A stretch of DNA of 64,000 nt from Planctomycetota bacterium (GTDB taxonomy: Bacteria; Planctomycetota; Phycisphaerae; Phycisphaerales; Zrk34): assembly GCA_016125255.1 (NCBI GenBank), contig WGMD01000009.1:249303-313302 (forward strand), read 5' to 3'. Within the stretch, counting starts at the first letter, position 1. Each line of letters begins with the position of its first letter. Made by a program: the position numbers and the translations under genes. The notes under the pieces were generated by a model. It was not told the DNA's origin and searched no databases. It worked only from the letters and a program-made list of their open reading frames with translations. Of the stretch, positions 10,856 through 18,123 are shown piece after piece.

Positions 10856-12634
10856 TCAAACCGCCTTGTCGGGTTTATTGTGGGTCTGCACGCGGAGGCG
10901 CAGTTCGTCGAGCTGGACCTGATCGACGGGGCTCGGGGCCTCGGTCATCAGGTCGGCTCCGGTCTGCGTCTTGGGGAAGGCGATGACGTCCCGGATGTTC
11001 GTCGTGCCGCACAGGTGCATGATCATGCGATCCAGCCCCAGCGCGATCCCGCCGTGCGGCGGAGCGCCGTAGCGCAGCGCATCGAGAAGGAACCCGAACT
11101 TGAGCTCCGCCGCCGCCGGATCGATGCCCAGCAGGCCGAACACCTTCTGCTGCACCTCGGGGTGGTGAATACGAATGGACCCGCCGCCGAGTTCCGACCC
11201 GTTCAAGATGATGTCGTATGCCTTGCTCTTGACGGAGCCGGGGTCGGTCTCGAGTTTGGCCAGATCCTCATCGAGCGGCGCGGTGAACGGGTGATGCAGA
11301 CTGTCCCAGCGTTTGTGATCCTCGTTCCACTCGACCGCCGGGAAGTCGACGACCCAGAGCCACTTCCAATCGCCCGGTTTGATCATGCCCAGATCGTGCG
11401 CCAGCTTGACGCGCAGCTCGCCCAGCACGCGATGCACCACCTTGAACGAGTCGGCGGCGAAGCACAGCAGATCGCCTTCGACCGCGCCGGTGCGGGCGAT
11501 CAGTTCGCCGGCGATGGGCGCGATGAATTTGGCGATGCCCGTGTCCAGCGCGCCGCCGGCGACGACCTTCGTCACCGCCAGGCCCTTCGCGCCGTACCCC
11601 TTCGCCCAATCGGCCAGCCCGTCGGTCTGCTTGCGCGTCATCGCCGCGCCGCCGGGCACGCGGATCACTTTGACCAGCCCCTTGTTCGCCACCGTGTCGG
11701 CGAACACCTTGAACTCGGTCCTGGCGGCAAGGTCGCTGATGTTGACCAGCTCCATGCCGAAGCGCAGGTCCGGCCGATCGGACCCGAACCGGTCCATCGC
11801 CTCCGCGTAGGTCATGCGGGAAAGCGGCGGCACTTCGATGTCGAGAATCTGTTTCCAGATTCGCCGCACCAGTCCCTCGATCATGTCCATGACATCCTGC
11901 TGCTCGACGAAGCTCATCTCCAGGTCAAGCTGCGTGAACTCCGCCTGACGGTCGGCCCGCGGGTCTTCGTCACGGAAGCAGCGCACGATCTGCACATATC
12001 GCTCCATCCCCGCCACCATCAGAATCTGCTTAAAAAGCTGCGGACTCTGCGGCAGGGCGTAGAACTCGCCGGCCTGAAGGCGCGACGGCACGAGAAAGTC
12101 GCGGGCGCCTTCGGGCGTGGACTTGCACAAAAAGGGCGTCTCGATTTCGTAGAACCCGTTCTCGTCGAAGTAGTCGCGCATGATCTTCGTGACGCGATGG
12201 CGCGTGCGGAGGATGTGCTGCATCTCCGGCCGGCGAAGATCGATGTAGCGGTACTTGAGGCGGCGCTCCTCGGCGACCTTCTTCGCCTCGTCGGGCACGA
12301 ACGGCGGGGTCGTCGCCTTGTTGAGAATCTCCAGCGTGTCACAGTCCAGCTCGATCGCGCCGGTGGGGAGTTTCGGATTGGCCATGCCCGCCTCGCGCGG
12401 CACGACCTTGCCGCTCACGCCGATGACGTCCTCGGCGCGGAGCCGATCGGCCAGATCATGTGCGTTTTTGTTTTCGGGATGGAACACGAGCTGCGTCAGA
12501 CCTTCGCGGTCGCGCAGGTCGATGAAGATCACGCCCCCGTGGTCCCGGTAGCTGTTGACCCAGCCGAGAAGCGAGGCGGTTTGACCGGCGTCGGTGGCAC
12601 GAAGTTGTCCGCAGGTATGGGTGCGCTTGAGCAT
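10856..12634 (-). CDS. aspS: Aspartate--tRNA ligase
   Basis: 592 residues, the length of bacterial-type AspRS. An N-terminal OB-fold anticodon-binding domain (GWVNSYRDHGGVIFIDLRD) is followed by the class II core: FRDEDPRADRQAEFTQLD is motif 2 and GIALGLDRM is motif 3. The inserted GAD domain lies between. It charges tRNA-Asp, and bacterial-type enzymes in organisms lacking AsnRS may also charge tRNA-Asn. The start ATG at 12634 is followed by a normal LKRTHTCGQL N-terminus. Confidence 0.96.
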   Translation of the reverse strand: MLKRTHTCGQLRATDAGQTASLLGWVNSYRDHGGVIFIDLRDREGLTQLVFHPENKNAHDLADRLRAEDVIGVSGKVVPREAGMANPKLPTGAIELDCDTLEILNKATTPPFVPDEAKKVAEERRLKYRYIDLRRPEMQHILRTRHRVTKIMRDYFDENGFYEIETPFLCKSTPEGARDFLVPSRLQAGEFYALPQSPQLFKQILMVAGMERYVQIVRCFRDEDPRADRQAEFTQLDLEMSFVEQQDVMDMIEGLVRRIWKQILDIEVPPLSRMTYAEAMDRFGSDRPDLRFGMELVNISDLAARTEFKVFADTVANKGLVKVIRVPGGAAMTRKQTDGLADWAKGYGAKGLAVTKVVAGGALDTGIAKFIAPIAGELIARTGAVEGDLLCFAADSFKVVHRVLGELRVKLAHDLGMIKPGDWKWLWVVDFPAVEWNEDHKRWDSLHHPFTAPLDEDLAKLETDPGSVKSKAYDIILNGSELGGGSIRIHHPEVQQKVFGLLGIDPAAAELKFGFLLDALRYGAPPHGGIALGLDRMIMHLCGTTNIRDVIAFPKTQTGADLMTEAPSPVDQVQLDELRLRVQTHNKPDKAV

Positions 12635-12808
12635 GGTGGCAATCTCGAAAAGTCACTCGATAAAGGTCCGCCATGTTAGCAGGGTCGGGGGTCGGTGGCG
12701 AGCCAATGGAGAGCTGTCAGCGATCAGCGGTCAGGTGCCAGCGGCGGAGCAATCGCCGGCCGACTTGCGGGCTGCTGATGCCTGTGTGCTGATGGCTGAG
12801 GGCTTTGG

Positions 12809-13444
12809 CTAAAAACCGATGTGTGCGTCGACGTGTCCGTCGAAGTAGAGGTAGTTGCGGACGGGCAGGCCGTTGAAGTAGTCGTGCATGGGCTCAAGGG
12901 CGACTTTGCCGCCCCAGCCGCCGGGGTGGGTCAGTTCGTCGATCTCCTGCATCATGGCCGTCGAATCGGGGCGGTACACGTCGGTGACTTTCTCCGGCGG
13001 GGCGGCGCTGGGGCCCGGCGGATAACCGAGCAGGCGCTTGCCATGCTTGTCGAGCCCGTCGGCGACGTACGTAACCCACACGGTCGGATCGACATTCGGC
13101 GGCGCGACGCGCGCGAAGCCCGGACAGATGAACACGTCATTCATCTGCATCACCGACGACACCGGCTTCTTGCCCAGGTACGGAGCCAGATAGCCGGAAA
13201 GCACGTAGAACGTCGAACTATAGCCGGGGAACTGGCCGGACGTCGTCGGCCCGGGCAGCGACTGCTTGTAGTCGGAGATGTACATCTCGGTGGCGATGCG
13301 GATCTGCCGCAGATTCGACGCGCATGCGACGCGCCTAGCCGTGATCTGCGCCTGCCGCAGCGACGGGAGCAGAATGGCGATGAGCAGCGCGATGATCGTC
13401 ACGACCACAAGCAACTCAATCAAGGTGAAGGCACGTTGTCGCAT
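12809..13444 (-). CDS. Prepilin-type pseudopilin (module 1)
   Basis: 211 residues. It begins [20 protein letters not shown], the classical prepilin peptidase site with the hydrophobic methylation helix, then [17 protein letters not shown] and near the end [13 protein letters not shown], the DG-type tail of the planctomycete pseudopilins. It is the last gene of an apparent operon that begins with the ECF sigma factor at 16275, following the PEP-CTERM gene by about 40 bases. The role is unknown; extracellular assembly or display is inferred. Confidence 0.88.
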   Translation of the reverse strand: MRQRAFTLIELLVVVTIIALLIAILLPSLRQAQITARRVACASNLRQIRIATEMYISDYKQSLPGPTTSGQFPGYSSTFYVLSGYLAPYLGKKPVSSVMQMNDVFICPGFARVAPPNVDPTVWVTYVADGLDKHGKRLLGYPPGPSAAPPEKVTDVYRPDSTAMMQEIDELTHPGGWGGKVALEPMHDYFNGLPVRNYLYFDGHVDAHIGF

Positions 13445-13484
13445 GACATCCTCACTATAGCGGCCGCTCGACGAGCGGTTTCGA

Positions 13485-14288
13485 TTAACCCTGTCGCCGG
13501 CGCATCAGCGTCGCCGCGCCGCCGATGAGCAGCATCGCGGCGGACGCGGGTTCGGGGACGGTCGTGATCGTCAACTGGGCCGGGGCGGATTGGACATCGG
13601 TGCCCCATCGGAAGTTGGTCAGGATGCTATTGGTTTGCGCGTAGGTGTCGCCGTCGGCGTTGACGCGCAGGACGACGAAGTCGCCCGCGACCGCGCCGGC
13701 GGTGTAGAGACTTTGCAGGTAGCTGCCGATGGCGATGCTCTGCGGGATGTTGGTGGTGAGCGTGGCGGCGGCGGTGTTGGCGGCGACGAGATTGTTGACG
13801 AGTTTCGTGGGCGCGACGCCGTTGAGCAGTATGCGCGGGTCGGTGTCGGCATGCACTTCCCACGAACCGACGAGGGCGGGCGAGCCGTGAATGTAGCCGA
13901 TGCCCCAAAGGTCGGTGTTGAAGGGAAGCGTGTTGGGCGAGGTGAGCGTCAGGTGCAGCGCCGCGCGATCGATGCCCAGCAACGGGTCGGGCAGTGCGAA
14001 GAACATGATGCCGTTGTAATTGGCCGGTCCGGAGGCGGCGCCGACGATCAGCGCCTGGGTATTGAAGGTGCCGTAGTTGCCATTGCTCGTCAGACGGTAG
14101 ACGGCCCCGTCGGCGGCATCGGAGTTGACGACATACATCGCGCCCATCGCCGATCGCGCCGCGCCGAAGCTCAGGGTGATGAGCACGGCGAGCAGCAGCA
14201 CATGGCGCGATTGCGAGCGGGCGTCATTTGCGGCGCGATCACGGGATTGCGAAGTGGTTTGGACAGCGGCTTGAGTGTGACGGCTCAT
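13485..14288 (-). CDS. PEP-CTERM sorting domain protein (module 1)
   Basis: 267 residues. A membrane-crossing signal segment lies at about residues 29-48 ([18 protein letters not shown]). The C-terminus [18 protein letters not shown] followed by MRRRQ is a PEP-CTERM tail, recognised by the exosortase system. The mature region ([15 protein letters not shown] ... [13 protein letters not shown]) is clearly similar to the C-terminal domain of the FecR protein encoded just upstream, with which it overlaps by ATGA. The shared domain suggests that the anti-sigma factor carries a copy of the exported domain as a sensor or decoy (inference). Confidence 0.87.
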   Translation of the reverse strand: MSRHTQAAVQTTSQSRDRAANDARSQSRHVLLLAVLITLSFGAARSAMGAMYVVNSDAADGAVYRLTSNGNYGTFNTQALIVGAASGPANYNGIMFFALPDPLLGIDRAALHLTLTSPNTLPFNTDLWGIGYIHGSPALVGSWEVHADTDPRILLNGVAPTKLVNNLVAANTAAATLTTNIPQSIAIGSYLQSLYTAGAVAGDFVVLRVNADGDTYAQTNSILTNFRWGTDVQSAPAQLTITTVPEPASAAMLLIGGAATLMRRRQG

Positions 14289-15736
14289 TGTTGTCTCTCC
14301 TTCGGGGATGGTTTTGAGTCGGCTTGGAGGCGGAGCGTGAGCGTCGCGCGGCGGTCGGGATCGGTCCGATGCGAGCCGGCGAAGCGGATATTGGCGAACG
14401 GATGGTCGGGCGAACCGTCAAACTCGGCGGCGACGGGCGCATCGGCATTGAGGCGCAGCACGACGAAGTCGCCCGCTTCCGCGCCGTGCTTGTCGTACAG
14501 ATCGTTGAGGTACTGCGCCAGCGCCGGCTGATGCCGATCAATGACGGCGACCATCTGACCGATCGCGGCGGCCTGACCGGCGGGGATCAGGTTGTCGATG
14601 ATGCGTACCGGCGGCGCGTCATTGAGAAGATGACGCGCGTCGGCGTCGGCGTTCAGCCGCCAGTCGCCCGACAGCGCCGGCCGGCCGCGCACATAGCCCA
14701 GTCCCCACAGGTCGATGTTCGCATGTTCGAGTCGGCCGGCCGACTGAACCGTCAGGTTCAGCGTCGCATCCCGAATCGCGCCGCCGTCGCGGTCGGGGAG
14801 CTGAAAGAACAGAATGCCGCTGTAGTCGGCGGGGCCGGTCGCCGACCCGACGATCAGGTCCGCGTTGCTGAACGCCCCCAACTGCCCGCTCGGCAGCGCG
14901 TACACCGCACCGTCCGCGTCCGCCGAGGGAATCACCAGTTCGCCATCGGCGCTGACCATCGGCGTCGATCCGCCGCCGTCGCGCCAGACGAAGCCGGTCG
15001 TCGGATCGACGATGACGCCCATCGTCGCCGCCAGCAGCTTTTCGCCAGAAACGCCTTCGCCGTGCAGACTGACTTTGACCATGCCTTCGGTGACGTCGAT
15101 GTGCACGCGGCGGGTTTCGTCGATGAGCACATTGAAGCGCGTGCCCAGATCGACGATGCGCACGCCGCCGGGGGCATCGATGGTGAACCCGGAGCGGGCG
15201 TCGGCGGCAAGGCGGCCGGCTTCGAGAATCGCATGAGCATTGCCCCTGATCGAAAGTCGCGCCGGGCCTGTCAGCTCCACGGCGCTGCCGTCGAGGAACG
15301 TGAGCTTGATCGACCCGCCGGCGAGTCCGATCGTGTCGGCGGAAAACTCGTCGCCGGGCACATGCGGCTCGCTCGCCCAGCTTGCATTGATCACATCCGT
15401 CAGCACCGCCACCGGCCGCGCCGCCGTCGAATTGGTCGGCATTGTGCCGTTCATCGACATGAACGCAAGCATCACGGCGATAAGCACGACCGCCGCCGCG
15501 GCGCCGATCCATATCCGCCGTCGATGCATGCGCGGCGTGCCGCCGCGGCGCTCGGGCTGGCGGCGGACGATCTGGCGGCGGATTTCGTGATGCAGCATCG
15601 ACCGCAGCGCCAGTTCGCGCGCCGCTTCGGGATCGTCGCGCATGAGCCGGCACATCGCTTCGAACGACGCGGCGTCCTCCCCTCCATCGAGGTACGCGTC
15701 CATCGTCTGCTGTGCTTCGCGGAGGTTCATCGTCAT
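14285..15736 (-). CDS. FecR-family anti-sigma factor with C-terminal domain like the adjacent PEP-CTERM protein
   Basis: 483 residues from the ATG at 15736, which overlaps the sigma-factor stop. Residues 1-70 are a cytosolic, sigma-binding-like region. One membrane helix follows at about 73-93 (IWIGAAAAVVLIAVMLAFM), then a FecR domain with LTGPARLSIRGNAHAILEAG and VRIVDLGTRFNVLID, and from about residue 270 a 210-residue domain (GAVYALPSGQLGAFSNADL ... GDFVVLRLNADAP) matching the downstream exported protein. FecR proteins transmit surface signals to ECF sigma factors. The extra domain probably decides what is sensed. Confidence 0.85.
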   Translation of the reverse strand: MTMNLREAQQTMDAYLDGGEDAASFEAMCRLMRDDPEAARELALRSMLHHEIRRQIVRRQPERRGGTPRMHRRRIWIGAAAAVVLIAVMLAFMSMNGTMPTNSTAARPVAVLTDVINASWASEPHVPGDEFSADTIGLAGGSIKLTFLDGSAVELTGPARLSIRGNAHAILEAGRLAADARSGFTIDAPGGVRIVDLGTRFNVLIDETRRVHIDVTEGMVKVSLHGEGVSGEKLLAATMGVIVDPTTGFVWRDGGGSTPMVSADGELVIPSADADGAVYALPSGQLGAFSNADLIVGSATGPADYSGILFFQLPDRDGGAIRDATLNLTVQSAGRLEHANIDLWGLGYVRGRPALSGDWRLNADADARHLLNDAPPVRIIDNLIPAGQAAAIGQMVAVIDRHQPALAQYLNDLYDKHGAEAGDFVVLRLNADAPVAAEFDGSPDHPFANIRFAGSHRTDPDRRATLTLRLQADSKPSPKERQQ

Positions 15737-16275
15737 GCCGCGCCCTCCGCCAGACGTTTGCGGATGCAGTCCAGGAGCGTCTGCCGGGCGCGATGGAGCA
15801 TGACGAATACGGCGTTGGGCGTCATGCCCAGCCGCGCGGCGATGTCGGCGGCGGAAAGGTCCGAGCGGTACCGCCATTCGATGGCGTCGCGCGTGCGCCC
15901 GGTCAATGTCGAGAGGCACTGATCCAGCGCCCGGCGTCGCGTGTCGGCTTCGTCGGCCGCCGCTTCGTGCGCCGCGGCGAAGGCGGCGAGCGTCCGCTCA
16001 TCGAATACGAGCCGATCGCCGGTCCGCGTGCGGTAATATTTGAGCACCCGGTTCCGCGCGATGCCCATGATCCAAGGCAGAAACGGCCGCGCCCGATCGT
16101 ACGTCCCGATCGCCGCCGCCGCGTCCATCGCCACCGTCTGAATCAAGTCCTCCGCATGCTGGAAGTCCCGCACGGAGGCGAAGATAAACGACGACACCGC
16201 GGCTTCCGCGTCGAGCCACCGCTCCGCGAAAAGCCGCACCAGTTCACCGGCCTGTTCATTCCGTGGCGCTTCCAT
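15733..16275 (-). CDS. ECF-type RNA polymerase sigma factor (module 1)
   Basis: 180 residues. Region 2 is visible as DLIQTVAMDAAAAIGTYD followed by RPFLPWIMGIARNRVLKYYR, and region 4 as the helix-turn-helix LSAADIAARLGMTPNAVFVM. It is the short sigma-70 type paired with FecR-like regulators in Planctomycetota and Verrucomicrobia. The stop overlaps the FecR start, so the sigma/anti-sigma pair is co-translated. Its targets probably include its own operon, but no promoter repeat was identified. Confidence 0.9.
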   Translation of the reverse strand: MEAPRNEQAGELVRLFAERWLDAEAAVSSFIFASVRDFQHAEDLIQTVAMDAAAAIGTYDRARPFLPWIMGIARNRVLKYYRTRTGDRLVFDERTLAAFAAAHEAAADEADTRRRALDQCLSTLTGRTRDAIEWRYRSDLSAADIAARLGMTPNAVFVMLHRARQTLLDCIRKRLAEGAA

Positions 16276-16331
16276 CCATGGATAGTGTCCATGATTGGAG
16301 CGAACCTTACATCAGACACAATAAAAAAATC

Positions 16332-16359
16332 CGAAACTAGAAACTAGAAACTAGAAACT
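16332..16359. repeat. AGAAACT heptamer array (4 units)
   Basis: Four in-phase copies of a heptamer, the first with a variant base, run up to the 3' end of the membrane-protein gene at 16358; the TAG stop of that gene overlaps the end of the array. The same heptamer occurs in the larger array at 48703. It is a simple tandem repeat and not a CRISPR, since there are no spacers. Confidence 0.85.
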
Positions 16360-16918
16360 AACTCCCCGCCCCCGGTTCGACCACTTCGACGTCGCAGACG
16401 CTCAGTCGGTCGTAGACGCGGCGTTCGTGGCGGATGGGCCACCATTCGTAGAGGAAGATTTCCATCGGCCGCCACATCGCCACCCAGCCGCCGATGATCA
16501 GCGACTCGCGCGCGATCTGCATGAGCGGGCGGCCCTCCGCCAGCGGGATGAGCAGGTCCGCCGCCAGCACGCACGCCGCAAGGAACAGCACGCCGATGAT
16601 CAGCGCCGAGCGCCCCGTGGCGAGCAATCGGCGCAGTCGCCGGCGGGTGATCGAAGCGCGGTAGGCGAAGAAGGCGTGCACCGCTTCGGTGATGCGCTCG
16701 CGGGCAGTGGGATCATTCGCCGGTTTGGTCAGATGGATGCGCAGATGAAACGGCGAGCGGCGGTGCTCCTCCGTGGCCCAACTGACGATGAACTCCTCCG
16801 CATCCTGATCGAGGTCCTTTTCCGGAAACGGCGAAGGATCGAGCGAATTGAAAAGCTGATTGACCTCCGCGATGCGGATTTCAATGATCGCCGGTTTGCG
16901 GGCGGAAGGGCGTGACAT
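16358..16918 (-). CDS. Hypothetical two-helix membrane protein
   Basis: 186 residues from the ATG at 16918. The N-terminal 110 residues are soluble (IIEIRIAEVNQLFNSLDPSPF ... SPFHLRIHLTK). Two membrane helices follow (SALIIGVLFLAACVLAADLL and SLIIGGWVAMWRPMEIFLY), and the C-terminus has RHERRVYDRL. No family name was recognised. The open frame extends further upstream, but the ATG chosen begins a protein-like stretch and avoids overlap with the cupredoxin gene. It may follow that gene in one transcript. Confidence 0.7.
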   Translation of the reverse strand: MSRPSARKPAIIEIRIAEVNQLFNSLDPSPFPEKDLDQDAEEFIVSWATEEHRRSPFHLRIHLTKPANDPTARERITEAVHAFFAYRASITRRRLRRLLATGRSALIIGVLFLAACVLAADLLIPLAEGRPLMQIARESLIIGGWVAMWRPMEIFLYEWWPIRHERRVYDRLSVCDVEVVEPGAGS

Positions 16919-16959
16919 GGGATTGGCTGACGACTGATCGCTGACCTCTGACCGCTGCC

Positions 16960-18099
16960 TTACGGTTTCTTTTCTTCGTTGCGGGAGGTCGCGTAGGGCT
17001 TGCCGGCCAGGGGGTCGGTCGGGGGCTTGGGGCTGGCGAACCATGCCGCCGGATCGTCCGTCACGATCAGCACGCCGTACATCTTGAAAAAGTGACCGGG
17101 GAAGGTGCACAGATACAGGTATTCGCCGGGCTTTTCGGGCGTTTTGCAGTCCATGCGCGTCGACCCGCCGGGGTTGATCAATAGCGACGAGTGAAGCACG
17201 GCGGGCAGGTCGGGGATGAACTGCTTCTGCGTCAGGTCGGCCGTCGGCTGCATGACCGCCGCCGCCATGCCGATGTCGTTGAGTTTGCCGGGCATGCCGA
17301 TGACGAGGTTGTGCTGCATCACGTCGGTGTTGTCGAAGATGATGTGCAGCATCGTGCCCGCCGGGACGGCGAAGTAGTGCTTGTCATAGATCATCATCTC
17401 GTGCAGCGCCCGCAGACTCAACACATGCACGCCCGCCGCGTACATCTGCGACGCGATCTTGTACTCCTGATCGACCGGCAGCTCGCGCGCCACCTGCATG
17501 CACAGCGCCCCGACGAGCACCGCGTCGTCCGAATCCTTCTGGTCCGCCGGCAGACCCTTGAGATGATCGAGGCAGCGCTGCGCCAGCCCGGGCAGCATCT
17601 TCGTCTTCTTGTCATCGGCCGTCGCGCGGATCGCGCCCATGACCGCCATGCGCTGCACCGCCAGATCCGCCGGCTCCTGCGCGATGAGCAGGTTTGTGAT
17701 CAGCGCCAGCGCCGGTTGATCCTCTTCGTCATCCGGATTCAGCGCGCCCAGCGCCGTGACGAGCACGGCCGCGGGGTCGGTCTTGTCGATCGTCGCGATG
17801 CCCTTGATCGCCTCGTCGCGCTGCGCGGCGGTGAGCCCGGCGCGGGTGAGCATCACCTCGTAAATCGGCTTGTACTTCGGGTCGTCGGTCGACCGGTGGA
17901 GTCCGAGCAACTGCTCGTTGGACAGCTTGCCGAGCTTGTACTTGACGAGCCGGGGGTTCTTGGAAAGGTCGATGTCGGCCGCGTCTTCGGCGCGCGCCAT
18001 CGACGCGGTGAGCAGAAGGCCCATGAGAACGACGATCGCGCAGCGGGTTAAGATCTTCACCAGCGGGGTCTCCGGTCGTGTCATGTTGATCGTACGCAT
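16960..18099 (-). CDS. Exported cupredoxin (plastocyanin/azurin-like) domain protein
   Basis: 379 residues with a signal peptide (CAIVVLMGLLLTASMARAED). The central part is helical and repeat-like. The C-terminal 140 residues form a cupredoxin: DVMQHNLVIGMPG provides a His ligand and CTFPGHFFKMYG provides Cys, His and Met, the blue-copper ligand set. It starts 24 bases after the stop of the SGNH/dehydrogenase gene, and the two probably work together in an extracytoplasmic electron-transfer or oxidation process. In other planctomycetes, similar domains occur on the same polypeptide. Confidence 0.85.
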   Translation of the reverse strand: MRTINMTRPETPLVKILTRCAIVVLMGLLLTASMARAEDAADIDLSKNPRLVKYKLGKLSNEQLLGLHRSTDDPKYKPIYEVMLTRAGLTAAQRDEAIKGIATIDKTDPAAVLVTALGALNPDDEEDQPALALITNLLIAQEPADLAVQRMAVMGAIRATADDKKTKMLPGLAQRCLDHLKGLPADQKDSDDAVLVGALCMQVARELPVDQEYKIASQMYAAGVHVLSLRALHEMMIYDKHYFAVPAGTMLHIIFDNTDVMQHNLVIGMPGKLNDIGMAAAVMQPTADLTQKQFIPDLPAVLHSSLLINPGGSTRMDCKTPEKPGEYLYLCTFPGHFFKMYGVLIVTDDPAAWFASPKPPTDPLAGKPYATSRNEEKKP

Positions 18100-18123
18100 G
18101 GCTCGGTCAGCGTGTGCGGACGA

